Shown: piece by piece, positions 45,129 through 55,400 of the stretch
Layout: the number at the start of each line of letters is the position of its first letter
Numbering within the stretch: position 1 is the first letter of the stretch
Assembly: GCF_030824435.1 (NCBI RefSeq)
Contig: NZ_JAVBXS010000026.1
Span: 1-64,000, forward strand
Reading direction: 5' to 3'
Origin: Rheinheimera sp.
GTDB taxonomy: Bacteria; Pseudomonadota; Gammaproteobacteria; Enterobacterales; Alteromonadaceae
DNA: 64,000 nt
Position numbers and translations under genes: made by a program
The notes under the pieces: model-generated
Database searches by the model: none
The model's input: only the letters and a program-made list of their open reading frames with translations
Told to the model about the DNA's origin: nothing

Positions 45129-46096
45129 AAAAATTTATCCCTCATACCCTGACGCTGGCTTTAGTTTCTGGCCTCTTGTTACCACAACTGGCTTTTGCCG
45201 CAGGTGCGCCTGTGAATGAAGCAAAAAACGTCAGTGCCAATGAAAAAATCTATATTGAAAACATGCGTGGTCATGTGGAAATTAAAGCGGTTAAAAGTCC
45301 GGCTTTTAGCGTAAAAGGCACTTTGGACGAAAAAGCCGAAGGTTTTGATTTTACCTCCAAAGACGGTATTACCCGTTTTGTTGTAAAAATGCCGCGCACC
45401 AATTTTGGCTGGGGTGACCATAGCGACAAAGAAGGTTCACAGCTGGTGATAGAAGTGCCGGAGGGCAGTGCGCTGGAATTTAGTGGTGTCAACAGCAGCG
45501 TCAGTGTCACAGGGGTGGCAGGCAGCAGCAAAATTCATACAGTCAATGGCACTATCACCGCTAAACAGCTGAGTAATGACGTAGAGCTGGAAACGGTCAA
45601 CGGTGAAATTGACAGTATTGGCAACAGTGGCCGCGTCCGGTTAAATACCGTCAATGGTTCAATAGATGATGAAGGCTCCAGCGGCCGTGTTAACGTCGAG
45701 TCGGTAAATGGTGAAATCAACCTACAAAGCAGTGCCAAAGAAATTGAAGTGTCAGTAGTAAACGGCGAAGCCGAGCTGATGCTGAGCGGCACAGAAAGGT
45801 TAGACTACAGTTCTGTGAACGGTGAAATCCGCGCAGCAGTGACCAACAGCAAAGCGCCGAGAATTAACGCCAGCAGCGTCAGTGGTTCTTCTATTCTGAA
45901 ATTAGACGCTGATGTCAGTGCCCGTTTTAAACTGGTGGCGAGCGCCGGTGGTGACATTAACAACAAAATCACAGAGCAAAAAGCCGACAAAGCCAAATAT
46001 GGCCCACGCCGTAGCCTGGAATTCAGCACTGGCAGTGGGGACGGCAGTATTGATATGAGCACTGTTAGTGGTGAACTCAGAGTTGAGAAAAACTAA
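45125..46096 (+). CDS. Exported DUF4097 beta-repeat protein
   Basis: 323 residues from ATG 45125, which overlaps the stop of the previous gene (ATGA). A signal peptide (LTLALVSGLLLPQLAFA) precedes a right-handed beta-roll of the DUF4097 type. Repeats with a VNG core appear roughly every 20 residues (for example TVNGTITA, TVNGEIDS, TVNGSIDD, SVNGEINL and SVNGEIRA). It is periplasmic or surface located and its role is unknown. DUF4097 proteins often sit behind ECF sigma or anti-sigma genes, as here. A strong terminator follows. Confidence 0.85.
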   Translation: MKKFIPHTLTLALVSGLLLPQLAFAAGAPVNEAKNVSANEKIYIENMRGHVEIKAVKSPAFSVKGTLDEKAEGFDFTSKDGITRFVVKMPRTNFGWGDHSDKEGSQLVIEVPEGSALEFSGVNSSVSVTGVAGSSKIHTVNGTITAKQLSNDVELETVNGEIDSIGNSGRVRLNTVNGSIDDEGSSGRVNVESVNGEINLQSSAKEIEVSVVNGEAELMLSGTERLDYSSVNGEIRAAVTNSKAPRINASSVSGSSILKLDADVSARFKLVASAGGDINNKITEQKADKAKYGPRRSLEFSTGSGDGSIDMSTVSGELRVEKN

Positions 46097-46140
46097 CAGG
46101 ACTCACAGCTTCCTGAAGGAACACCAGCACCAGCTGATAA

Positions 46141-46168
46141 AAAAACCGACGATAACGTCGGTTTTTTG
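46141..46168. terminator. Bidirectional terminator
   Basis: Twelve-base arms AAAAAACCGACG (46141-46152) and CGTCGGTTTTTT (46157-46168) enclose the loop ATAA. T tracts on both strands let it end both the sigma-factor operon (+) and fadL (-, ends 46278). Confidence 0.92.
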
Positions 46169-46277
46169 TTTTAGATACAGGAATGTACAGCAAATCCGCT
46201 ATGCCGCTATTGCAAGAGTAAATAGCGGCGTTGGTAGTGAGTGAGCGTCAGAGCTGTAATTGTCAGAGCTGTGAGTG

Positions 46278-47744
46278 TCAGAACAAGTAGTTCAGCTGAG
46301 CACCCAGTACCTGGGCATGGTTTTTATAATCAACCTGTACACCGGATTTATACAACTGCACGTCATTGGCGTTAAATTCGTGTTCGTTGATGCTGAGTTG
46401 ACCCATCCACATATAACCATAAGCCAGGTCCAGGCTCCAGTTGTGCGCAAGCTGCCAGTTGGCGCCAATGGTCAGCCAGGTGCGGTCTGCTGTAGGAACA
46501 CGGGCCGTTTTATGGCTGCTGCTGATTGGGTTTTCATCATAAGCCAGGCCGGTTTTCAGCTTTAAATTGGGTTGATACTGGTAGCTTAAACCCAAAGCGC
46601 CCGACAAAGTGTCGTGCCAGTATTCCGGGATATAACCAATGTAACCGGGTTTCGCCAGATTGGTTGGCTGCTGCGTTGATAAAGACAACGAAGGTTTAGC
46701 GTCAATACTGGTAATTTCAATATGTTCAAAAGCACTCCAGCCGGTCCAGCTCAGGCTTGCCTGCCATGCCCATTGTGGCGCAAATTGATGATCAAGACTC
46801 AGGCTCAGGTTGGCAGGGGTGGTCAGTGGTACCTGACTGCGCTCCACCAGTTGCGTGCTTGCTGCCAGTTTGCCGGTTTTTTTGTCAATGGCCGGAAGTT
46901 GTGGTGCCACCACTATATAGTTGGGTGAACCCGCAACATTAGCGCCTGTGATAGGCGTATTGGTAATCACCGAGTCCCCGGTTAACCGAAAACGCAGCTC
47001 TGAGTGGTACACCAGTGCAATGGCCAGATTGTCGGTTAATTTGCCATGTAAACCCAGGCTGTAACCCGGCGCTATATCATCACCACTGACTTCATAATGG
47101 CTGTCGCAATAAGCGCTGTTATACACATCAGCCTGATACAGAGCGTTAATGCGGTTGCCGGTTTCACATAAGCCGTTGTGATCTTTGTATTTGGATAAAG
47201 TGCCTTCAATATGGTTCACACTCAGGCCCACACCTAAAGACCAGTTGTGATTGAGCTGATAGGCCATTGAACCTTGCAGCGCAATAACCTGAATGGCGGT
47301 TTCATCGGCAAAATAACGGCCAACCCAGTCATTGTCGTAGTCGCTTGATAAGCCAAAAGGCACATAAAAACCGACGCCATAACTGAGCTTGTCATCGAGT
47401 TTGTCGGCATAAAATGCAAAAGGCACAGCTTCTAATAAACTATTTTCACCTTCGCTACGACCAACCACAGATAAACCACCGGCACTTTGTGCTTTGGCGT
47501 TTTTGTAATCCGTTTTGGCGGAGATCAGATTTAAACCAGTGGATAAAGAGGCTTTGGACAATTGGCTTAAAGCAGCAGGGTTAGAATACACCAGGCTGGC
47601 GTCGGTGATTTCTGCACCACGGCCTGCATAAGCGTTGCCCATAGCGCTGACCGATTGTTCATAAAGTTTGTAGCCTTCGGCATGAGCCTGACTGGCGCCA
47701 AATACCGCAATAATCGCCACAGCTAAAGACGATGGTTTAAACAT
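46278..47744 (-). CDS. fadL: Outer-membrane long-chain fatty acid transporter FadL
   Basis: The 488-residue protein has a signal peptide (SLAVAIIAVFGASQAHA) then the FadL N-terminal hatch region with EGYKLYEQSVSAMGNAYAGR and DASLVYSNPAALSQL, both hallmark family stretches. The barrel follows and ends ...LGAQLNYLF with a terminal Phe. It imports long-chain fatty acids or other hydrophobic molecules through the outer membrane by lateral diffusion. A FadR-like operator and a promoter lie upstream. The downstream terminator is shared with the sigma-factor operon. Confidence 0.95.
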   Translation of the reverse strand: MFKPSSLAVAIIAVFGASQAHAEGYKLYEQSVSAMGNAYAGRGAEITDASLVYSNPAALSQLSKASLSTGLNLISAKTDYKNAKAQSAGGLSVVGRSEGENSLLEAVPFAFYADKLDDKLSYGVGFYVPFGLSSDYDNDWVGRYFADETAIQVIALQGSMAYQLNHNWSLGVGLSVNHIEGTLSKYKDHNGLCETGNRINALYQADVYNSAYCDSHYEVSGDDIAPGYSLGLHGKLTDNLAIALVYHSELRFRLTGDSVITNTPITGANVAGSPNYIVVAPQLPAIDKKTGKLAASTQLVERSQVPLTTPANLSLSLDHQFAPQWAWQASLSWTGWSAFEHIEITSIDAKPSLSLSTQQPTNLAKPGYIGYIPEYWHDTLSGALGLSYQYQPNLKLKTGLAYDENPISSSHKTARVPTADRTWLTIGANWQLAHNWSLDLAYGYMWMGQLSINEHEFNANDVQLYKSGVQVDYKNHAQVLGAQLNYLF

Positions 47745-47808
47745 AAAAGCCCCTTGGTTGACATAAAGAGTTGTTATTATCAGTTAGTGTGAAGCATGGC
47801 CGGAAAGC

Positions 47809-47820
47809 CTGGTCAGACCT
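47809..47820. promoter_or_regulatory. FadR-like operator upstream of fadL
   Basis: CTGGTCAGACCT contains the symmetric GGTC-A-GACC core of the enterobacterial FadR consensus. It lies 65 bases upstream of the fadL start codon, downstream of the candidate -10 box. FadR represses fadL when acyl-CoA is absent; here this is inferred from the motif only. Confidence 0.5.
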
Positions 47821-47853
47821 CAAAAGGCGGGCAGTATAAAACGTGGTTATCTT

Positions 47854-47883
47854 AGAGTACAGGCTCTAAATCGACGCTTAATT
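47854..47883 (-). promoter_or_regulatory. Possible fadL promoter
   Basis: On the minus strand a good -10 box TATACT is seen in ..CGTTTTATACTGCCC (around 47838-47860), with a poor -35 (TGTACT, three of six matches) 17 bases before it. Positions are approximate. The rest of the 47745-48092 gap is AT-rich with a TATAAT at 48004-48009 that could serve the divergent RND efflux genes; no gene is seen. Confidence 0.35.
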
Positions 47884-48092
47884 GTGTTTAGTCGCAACAA
47901 GGGATGAGCTAAATCACTAATAGATAGTGAAATTCGCCAACAGCGTGAAACATCTTGTTGCACTCTAAAATAACAATTGCGGTATATCTTAATGATTTAT
48001 ATATATAATTTATGCAATAGCGACACTGGCACGACAGATGCTATGTGCACAACAGTGAAGTTTAAAACTGCAAATCAGCCAAGGAATTTATC

Positions 48093-49160
48093 ATGCACAT
48101 GCCATCCAAATTAGCCACCGCCATTTCTGCCTCATTAATTGCTGCAACCCTGTTGCTGAGTGGCTGTGAATCGGCCAGCGGCAGCCCGGATACTGAGAAA
48201 AAAGACATTGCAGTCAGTATCCCTGTTGAAACAGCAGCCGTCAGTCGTGGCGCTATCAGCAGCACTTATCGCACTACTTCAACTTTAGAAGCCAAAGCCG
48301 ATGCTGAAGTGAACAGCAAAGCAACGGGCCTGGTGCAGTCAGTGCTGGTGGAAGAGGGAGACCATGTAGAAGCGGGGCAGGTGCTGGCTACTTTAGACAC
48401 TGAGCGTCAGCGTATTCAGCTGGCTAAAGGAAAAGCTGAGCTGGGTCAGCTGCGCAGCGAAATGCAACGTATTGAAAAAATGTATGAACGTAAACTGGTC
48501 AGTGCCGATGTATATGACAAATTAAAATGGCAGTTAGAATCTATGACTGCAGCTGTCGATATGCAGGAGTTGTCATTACGCGAAACTGAAATCCGCGCCC
48601 CTATCTCCGGTGTGATTGCCCGTCGTTATGTCAAAGTAGGCCAGCTTATTACTGAATATTCATCAAAAGCTTTGTTTCATGTGGTGTCACAACAACGGCT
48701 GGAAGCTGTGATTAACCTGCCTGAGCATCAGTTACAAAGGGCCAAAGTAGGCCAGACTGCCTACCTGAACTTTGCCGGTATGCCACAACAACAAGCCCAA
48801 ATAGTGCGGATTTCCCCTGTTGTTGACGCAACTTCTGGTACAGCGCGTGTGACCATTGGTATTGATAACAACGATTTAAGCTTAAAAGCCGGTATGTTTG
48901 CCCAGGTTGAGTTGCAATACGATTCTAAAGCCGCTGCGTTATTGGTACCAAAACGTGCCGTGCTGGCGATGGACAACTCAAGTTCAGTATTTGTGGTGAA
49001 AGATGGCAAAGTCAGCCGTAAAGTGGTGAAAACCGGTTATGAATCTGATGCCGCTATTGAAGTACTGGAAGGCCTTGCCGAAGGCGACCAGGTGGTGACT
49101 GCAGGTCAAGCCAGCCTGAAAGATCAAAGTCTTGTCAATGTGGTGGGTAACCACAGCTAA
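48093..49160 (+). CDS. RND efflux periplasmic adaptor (membrane fusion) lipoprotein
   Basis: 355 residues behind AAGGAA. A lipoprotein signal with lipobox LLLSGCES (Cys about 27). Typical adaptor folds follow: a barrel-lipoyl stretch (ADAEVNSKATGLVQSVLVEE and VEAGQVLATLDTERQRI), a short alpha hairpin, the second lipoyl half (LRETEIRAPISGVIARRYVK), and the membrane-proximal region with VTIGIDNNDLSLKAGMFAQVE. It links an inner-membrane RND pump to an outer-membrane channel. Two RND pumps follow. No TolC-like gene is in the window. Confidence 0.92.
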   Translation: MHMPSKLATAISASLIAATLLLSGCESASGSPDTEKKDIAVSIPVETAAVSRGAISSTYRTTSTLEAKADAEVNSKATGLVQSVLVEEGDHVEAGQVLATLDTERQRIQLAKGKAELGQLRSEMQRIEKMYERKLVSADVYDKLKWQLESMTAAVDMQELSLRETEIRAPISGVIARRYVKVGQLITEYSSKALFHVVSQQRLEAVINLPEHQLQRAKVGQTAYLNFAGMPQQQAQIVRISPVVDATSGTARVTIGIDNNDLSLKAGMFAQVELQYDSKAAALLVPKRAVLAMDNSSSVFVVKDGKVSRKVVKTGYESDAAIEVLEGLAEGDQVVTAGQASLKDQSLVNVVGNHS

Positions 49161-49230
49161 TCCAACATTCCAACTGTCGCGGGCCATCAGGCCCGCGCTG
49201 TCTTAAAACTAAAACTACAGGAAGAACACA

Positions 49231-52200
49231 ATGAAACTGGTGGATTTGGCTGTTGCCCGCCCCGTAACCATGTGGATGTTTACGCTTGGCATTATGTTGT
49301 TTGGTCTGGTGGCGATGGCGCGACTGGCCGTGAATTTGTTACCGGATTTATCTTATCCCACTTTAACCATCCGCACTGAATATCAGGGCGCAGCGCCTGC
49401 TGAAGTCGAGCAGCTGGTCAGTAAACCTATTGAAGAAAGTGTCGGTATTGTCAAAGGCATTCGTAAAGTACAGTCGGTGTCGCGTGCTGGCCGCTCTGAT
49501 GTGATTATGGAATTTGAGTGGGGCACAGACATGGATCTGGCCGGCCTCGAAGTGCGGGAAAAGCTGGATGTATTGTTGTTACCGCTGGATATCAAGAAAC
49601 CTCTGTTACTGCGTTTTAACCCTAACTTAGACCCTATAGTCCGTCTGGCGTTAAGCCGCAGTGACGCAAAAGATCAATTAACCGAAGCCCAGCTGGTGGC
49701 GCTGCGTACTTTTGCCGATGAAGATTTGCGCCGCAAAATGGAAGCGCTGACCGGTGTTGCCGCTGTGCGGCCGGACGGTGGTTTAACCCAGGAAATTCAA
49801 ATTCTGATTGATAACGAAAAGCTCAGTCAGCTGAATCTGGATATCAGTGCGGTAAATGCGCGTTTAACCGAGCAAAATCTCAATCAGGCCGGTGGCCGGT
49901 TAGAAACAGCAGCTCATGATTATCTGGTACGTACTATCAATCAGTTTGAAAGCCTTGATGAAATGCGCAATTTGTATATTGCCACCGTCAACGGCAGTCA
50001 TGTGCGACTCAGTGACATTGCCGAAGTGCGGGATGGTTATGTTGACCGTCAGAGTATTACCTACGTTAATGGCAAACCTGCGATTGAAATTTCTATTTAT
50101 AAAGAAGGTGATGCCAATACGGTTCAGGTTGCCAAAACTGTCATAGCACAGTTGGAAAACCTGCGGAAAAACCTGCCGGCAGGTTACGAACTGACGTTAG
50201 TGTATGACCAGTCGGTGTTTATCAGCGACGCCATCGCCGAAGTGAAGTCGTCGGCCTGGCAAGGTGGTTTATTGGCGATGCTGGTGCTGTATCTGTTCCT
50301 GCGTAATGCCTGGACCACTTTGGTGATTTCAATTTCGATTCCGCTATCAGTGATTGCCACTTTTAACCTGATGTATGCTCAGGAAATCAGCCTGAACATT
50401 ATGAGTCTGGGTGGTATTGCGCTCGCTATTGGTATGCTGGTTGATAACGCTATTGTGGTGCTGGAGAATATCGCCCGTTATAAAGATCAGGGCATGTCAT
50501 CGCTGGAAGCCGCCAAAAAAGGTGCCAGTGAAGTATCTATGGCTATTACCGCCTCCACCCTGACCACTGTAGCAGTATTTTTCCCGCTGGTATTTATCGA
50601 CGGTATCGCCGGTCAACTTTTTAAAGATCAGGCCTTAACCGTAACTTACGCCTTGCTGGCCTCGCTGTTGGTCGCGCTGACGCTGATCCCGACCATGGCT
50701 GCTCATGAGCGTAATTTTTCGCCCGCTGACAGCCGCAACACAGAGACAACAGCAAAGCAAAAACCACAACGTTGGTATCAGTGGGTCATCTGGACTTTGA
50801 AGTTACCTTTTAAAGCGATTGGCCTGTTGTTGTCCTGGTTGATCTCGTTGTTGACTTTGTTATGGCGCGGCATAGCCGCTGGGTTTGGCTGGTTGTTTAA
50901 TCCTTTGCTGAACCTGATGCAACGCTTTTTAAAAATGCTGGAAGCTGGTTATCGCGGTGCTTTAACCGTGGCGCTGCGAGCCAAAACTATGGTGTTGATG
51001 ATTACACTGGCTGTGACTGCTTTATGTTTTAGTCTGGTACCAAGACTTGGTTTTGATTTAATTCCGGCGATGAGTCAGGGCGAGTTTTATGTCGAAGTGC
51101 AGTTACCTGTTGGCAGTGCCATTGAACGCACAGATACGGTGTTGACCAAACTTGCTGCTGTGGTAGCTCAAGAGCCTGCTGTTGAACGTAGTTATGCTCA
51201 GGCGGGCACTGGCCAGCAAATGACAGTGGATCCTTCGATAGGTGGCAGTCACTGGGGCAAGTTGAACATCGTATTAAAACCGGGGTCCAGCACAGCGGAT
51301 GAGCAAAAAGTGATGCAGCTGGTGCGTGATACTGTGGCTGCAATGCCGGATGTGGTTGCCAAAATTGACGCACCTGAACTGTTTAATATGGCAACGCCGA
51401 TGGAAATTGAATTGGCAGGTCATGAGCTGGCAGCGTTAAAAGAAGGCTCGGCCATGTTGGTAAAACAAATGGAAAGCAACGACCGTTTTACCGATGTCAA
51501 ATCCAGTCTGCGTGCCGGCCAACCGGAAATTACCCTGCATTTTGATCATCAACGTTTATCTCAGTTGAATATGACCGCTTCTGATGTGGCTAAACGTGTT
51601 GCCAACTACGTCGGTGGTGAAGTGGCTGGGCAATACTCCATTCAGGACCGTAAAGTGGATATCCGGGTGCGGTTGGCCGAACAATATCGCAATTCCGAGC
51701 AGGAACTGGCGCAGATTATTATTAACCCACAAAGTGAAATGCCATTGCCGTTATCTGCTGTTGCCAAAATAAGCCGGGAAATTGGCCCGAGTGAAATTAC
51801 CCGTATTGGTCAGCAGCGTGTGGCTGTAGTGAGCGCCAACCTGGCTTATGGTGATGTTGAACAAGGCGCGGTGGCGGTTGAAGTTATGCTGAAACAACTG
51901 CAATTGCCTTATGGTGTTACAGCCCGGGTGATGGGACAAAGTGAAGAAATGCAGCGTTCTTTTAATTCTTTGGTCATAGCGCTGACATTGGCGGTGTTTC
52001 TGGTCTATCTGGTGATGGCATCGCAGTTTGAAAACCTGCTGCAACCTTTATTAATTCTGTTTACTGTGCCTTTGGCTGGCGCTGGTGCTGTGCTGGGATT
52101 ATGGCTGACCGACACCCGTATTTCCGTCATCGTGTTTATTGGCTTGATTATGCTGGCCGGTATAGTCGTCAACAACGCCATAGTGCTGATTGACCGTATT

Positions 52201-52464
52201 AATCAGCTACGGGATGAAGGTATGGCGCTGGATGCGGCTATTGTCGAGGCTGGTGCCACCCGTTTACGTCCGGTGCTGATGACCACTTTAACTACTGTAC
52301 TTGGTTTAATGCCGATGATGTTTGGTGGTGACGGTGCAGAAATCCGCGCTCCTATGGCCATTACCGTTATTTTTGGTCTGAGTTTATCAACCTTGTTAAC
52401 CTTGTTGTTTATTCCGGTGTTGTACCGTCTTACAGCGCGTAACAAACTCACGGTTAAGGAGTAA
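49231..52464 (+). CDS. RND efflux permease, first of a tandem pair
   Basis: 1077 residues behind GGAAG. Twelve TM helices in two halves. N-terminal MKLVDLAVARPVTMWMF and the TM4 motif GMLVDNAIVVLENIARYKD (the first Asp of the proton relay kept, the second replaced by Asn). A second half with PLAGAGAVLGLWLT and GIVVNNAIVLIDRINQLRDE. An insert of about 60 residues after the first membrane block (about 495-565, with extra hydrophobic helices) makes it longer than AcrB. It pumps substrates from the inner membrane or periplasm, driven by protons. Paired with the next permease, 3 bases downstream. Confidence 0.93.
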   Translation: MKLVDLAVARPVTMWMFTLGIMLFGLVAMARLAVNLLPDLSYPTLTIRTEYQGAAPAEVEQLVSKPIEESVGIVKGIRKVQSVSRAGRSDVIMEFEWGTDMDLAGLEVREKLDVLLLPLDIKKPLLLRFNPNLDPIVRLALSRSDAKDQLTEAQLVALRTFADEDLRRKMEALTGVAAVRPDGGLTQEIQILIDNEKLSQLNLDISAVNARLTEQNLNQAGGRLETAAHDYLVRTINQFESLDEMRNLYIATVNGSHVRLSDIAEVRDGYVDRQSITYVNGKPAIEISIYKEGDANTVQVAKTVIAQLENLRKNLPAGYELTLVYDQSVFISDAIAEVKSSAWQGGLLAMLVLYLFLRNAWTTLVISISIPLSVIATFNLMYAQEISLNIMSLGGIALAIGMLVDNAIVVLENIARYKDQGMSSLEAAKKGASEVSMAITASTLTTVAVFFPLVFIDGIAGQLFKDQALTVTYALLASLLVALTLIPTMAAHERNFSPADSRNTETTAKQKPQRWYQWVIWTLKLPFKAIGLLLSWLISLLTLLWRGIAAGFGWLFNPLLNLMQRFLKMLEAGYRGALTVALRAKTMVLMITLAVTALCFSLVPRLGFDLIPAMSQGEFYVEVQLPVGSAIERTDTVLTKLAAVVAQEPAVERSYAQAGTGQQMTVDPSIGGSHWGKLNIVLKPGSSTADEQKVMQLVRDTVAAMPDVVAKIDAPELFNMATPMEIELAGHELAALKEGSAMLVKQMESNDRFTDVKSSLRAGQPEITLHFDHQRLSQLNMTASDVAKRVANYVGGEVAGQYSIQDRKVDIRVRLAEQYRNSEQELAQIIINPQSEMPLPLSAVAKISREIGPSEITRIGQQRVAVVSANLAYGDVEQGAVAVEVMLKQLQLPYGVTARVMGQSEEMQRSFNSLVIALTLAVFLVYLVMASQFENLLQPLLILFTVPLAGAGAVLGLWLTDTRISVIVFIGLIMLAGIVVNNAIVLIDRINQLRDEGMALDAAIVEAGATRLRPVLMTTLTTVLGLMPMMFGGDGAEIRAPMAITVIFGLSLSTLLTLLFIPVLYRLTARNKLTVKE

Positions 52465-52467
52465 CAG

Positions 52468-55400
52468 ATGGAACATAAACCCTTAGCCCTGACGCGCTGG
52501 GCACTGAGCAAGCCTGTCACCCTTTGTATGTTGTTTTTATCTTTGTTGGTGTTTGGTTTGTTGGCGAGCCGCATGTTGCCGCTGGAAAAGTTTCCGGGTA
52601 TTGATATACCGGAAATTTACATCAACGTGCCTTACCCGAATGCCACACCGGCAGAGATAGAAAGGTTGATCACCAGGCCGGTGGAGGAGGCTTTGTCAAC
52701 TGTCACCGGCATTAAAAAAATGCGTTCGTTTTCTAAAGAAGACAGTGCCGAAATTGGTCTGGAATTTAACTGGGAAGAAAACATCAATACCAAAAGTATT
52801 GAAGTGCGTGAACGGCTTGATGGTATTCGCCATTTACTGCCGGCTGACGTAGAGCGGGTGCTGGTATTTCAGTTTAATACCAACGATATGCCTATTTTTC
52901 AGCTGCGCATTTCCAGTGAACGTGATTTGTCGATGGCGTACGACTTGCTCGAGCGTCAGGTAAAAAGACCACTGGAGCGGGTGCCTGGTGTGTCCAAAGT
53001 TGAGCTTTATGGCGTGGACAAACGTCAGGTTATTATCAGGCTGCAACCCGAGAAATTGCGGGCGCTACAGGTTGACGCCAAAGCTTTGGTCGCCACCTTA
53101 TCAAAACAAAACTTTGCCATGACGGCAGGTGAAATCAGAAGTGCTGAGTCCAGTATTCTGGTGAAACCTATTGGTGAATTTGGCTCTTTGGAAGAAATTA
53201 AACAGCTGCCGATTGGCCGTGGTTTAAAGCTGGGTGATATCGCCGAATTGCAACTTGAATTGCCAAAAAGGGTAGAGGGTCGCAGGCTTGATCAGTCGTA
53301 CGCTGTAGGTATGAACGTGTTTAAAGAGTCAGGTGCCAACCTGGTTGATGTTTCAGCAGCTGCGCTGGAGGTCGTGAATGCTGCAGGTAAAGATCCGGCA
53401 TTTAATGGCATTAATATGTTTGTGATGGACGACACCGCCAAAGGGGTAACAGATTCGTTATCTAATCTGTTAGGCTCGGGCGCCATGGGTGCGGCTTTGT
53501 CTTTTGGTGTGTTATTCCTGTTTTTACGCCATATTCCGACCACTTTGCTGGTGGTGATGTCTGTGCCTGTGTCTATCGCTATCACCCTTGGCATGATGTA
53601 TTTCCTTGATTACAGCTTAAATGTGCTCAGTATGATGGGCTTAATGCTGGCTGTGGGGATGCTGGTGGATAACTCAGTGGTTGTGACTGAAAGTATCTTC
53701 CGGGAAAGAGCTACAGACAATAATGTGCGTCGTGCCACCGAGCGTGGAGTGTACAGGGTAAGCCTTGCTGTATTGGCTGGTACTGCCACCACCGCCATCG
53801 TATTTTTACCAAATATTATCGGCCAAAAAGTGGATGTGACTGTATTCCTTGAACATGTGGCTATCGCCATTACCATCTCGCTGGGCGTTTCTTTGCTGAT
53901 GGCACTGACGCTGATCCCCTGGTTATCTACCCGCATTACCAGTATTACCAGTTCGGAAAACGCCAAGGCCAGCAAGGCGGATGTTTTTTACGGTAAATGT
54001 TTACGCTGGGTGATGCGTAAACCAGCAGCTGCCACGCTGATTGCCATAGGCCTGCTGTTGAGTATTGCTATTCCAATCAGTCAGGTATCCGGCGGCGATG
54101 ACAACGAAGGTGATTCAAACCGATTATTTTTAAATTACAACATTCAGAGTAATTACGCTTTGGCTGAAGTTGAGCAGGAAGTCAGTAAAATGGAAGCTTA
54201 TCTTTATGCCAATAAAGAAAAATTCCATATCGACTCAGTGTACAGCTACTACCAGCCGGGTTTTGCCGTATCGACCATTATGTTTGTTGACCCACTGCCT
54301 GTGCCTGTCAGTGAGGTAAAAGAGGCGATTCGGAAAGACTGGCCGACATTGGTGCGTGCTAAACCACAATTTGGCTGGGGAGATGCCGGTGGTGGTATGC
54401 AGGTACATTTACTTGGTCCTTCCACCGCTAAATTGATGGAACTTTCACAAGAACTGGTGCCTGTGCTCAGTACCATCAAAGGTATTGAAGATGTGCGCTC
54501 AGAAGTCAGCGACGGCCAGTCTGAATTACAGGTATTGCTGCAACAAGAACAACTGCAGCGTCATGGTTTGTCAGCTCAGGATGTCGCCAACACTATTAGT
54601 CTGGCACTGCGTGGTTCTAATCTGCGCACTTTCCGCACCCTGGATCAGGGCGAAGTGCAGCTCAGAGTGCTGTACGATGAAAAAGTAGGTTTATCCCAGC
54701 AGGAGCTGGAAGCTGTACCTGTCAAACTGAAAGACAACAGTGTGGTGCGTTTGTCGCAGGTAGCGACCTTAAAAGTGGAAAAACGTCTGGGTGAAATCCG
54801 TCGTTTTAACCGCCAGACCGGTTTGGCTATTGGCATGAATATTAACAAAGAACTGAAAATGGACGATGCCCGCAAAGAGCTGACCCGCGTGATGGATCAG
54901 CTGCAACTGCCACCGGGTTACAGCTGGTCTTTTGAAGGTAGTTTCCAGTATCAGGATGAAGCGCAGGGCATTATGCAAACCAATATGCTGCTGGCGGTGG
55001 TGATGATTTATCTGGTGATGGCGGCACTGTTTGAATCTTTGTTATTACCAACAGCAGTGATTGGCTCTTTATTGTTCTCTTTTGTAGGTGTGTTCTGGGC
55101 CTTTTTATTCACCGGCACCCAAATGGGCATTATGGGTATGATTGGTATGCTGGTACTGATGGGCATAGTGGTGAACAACGGCATAGTGCTGGTTGACCGT
55201 ATTAATCAGATGCGGGAAGAGCAACCTGATACTGAGCTGGTGCCTTTGATTATCGAAGCTTGTGAAGCAAGGCTGCGGCCCATTCTGATGACAGTATCCA
55301 CCACAGTGCTGGGTTTGTTACCTCTGGCTTTTGGGGATGCCAATATTGGCGGGGATGGCCCAAGTTATGCGCCTATGGCGGTGGCTATTATCGGCGGTCT

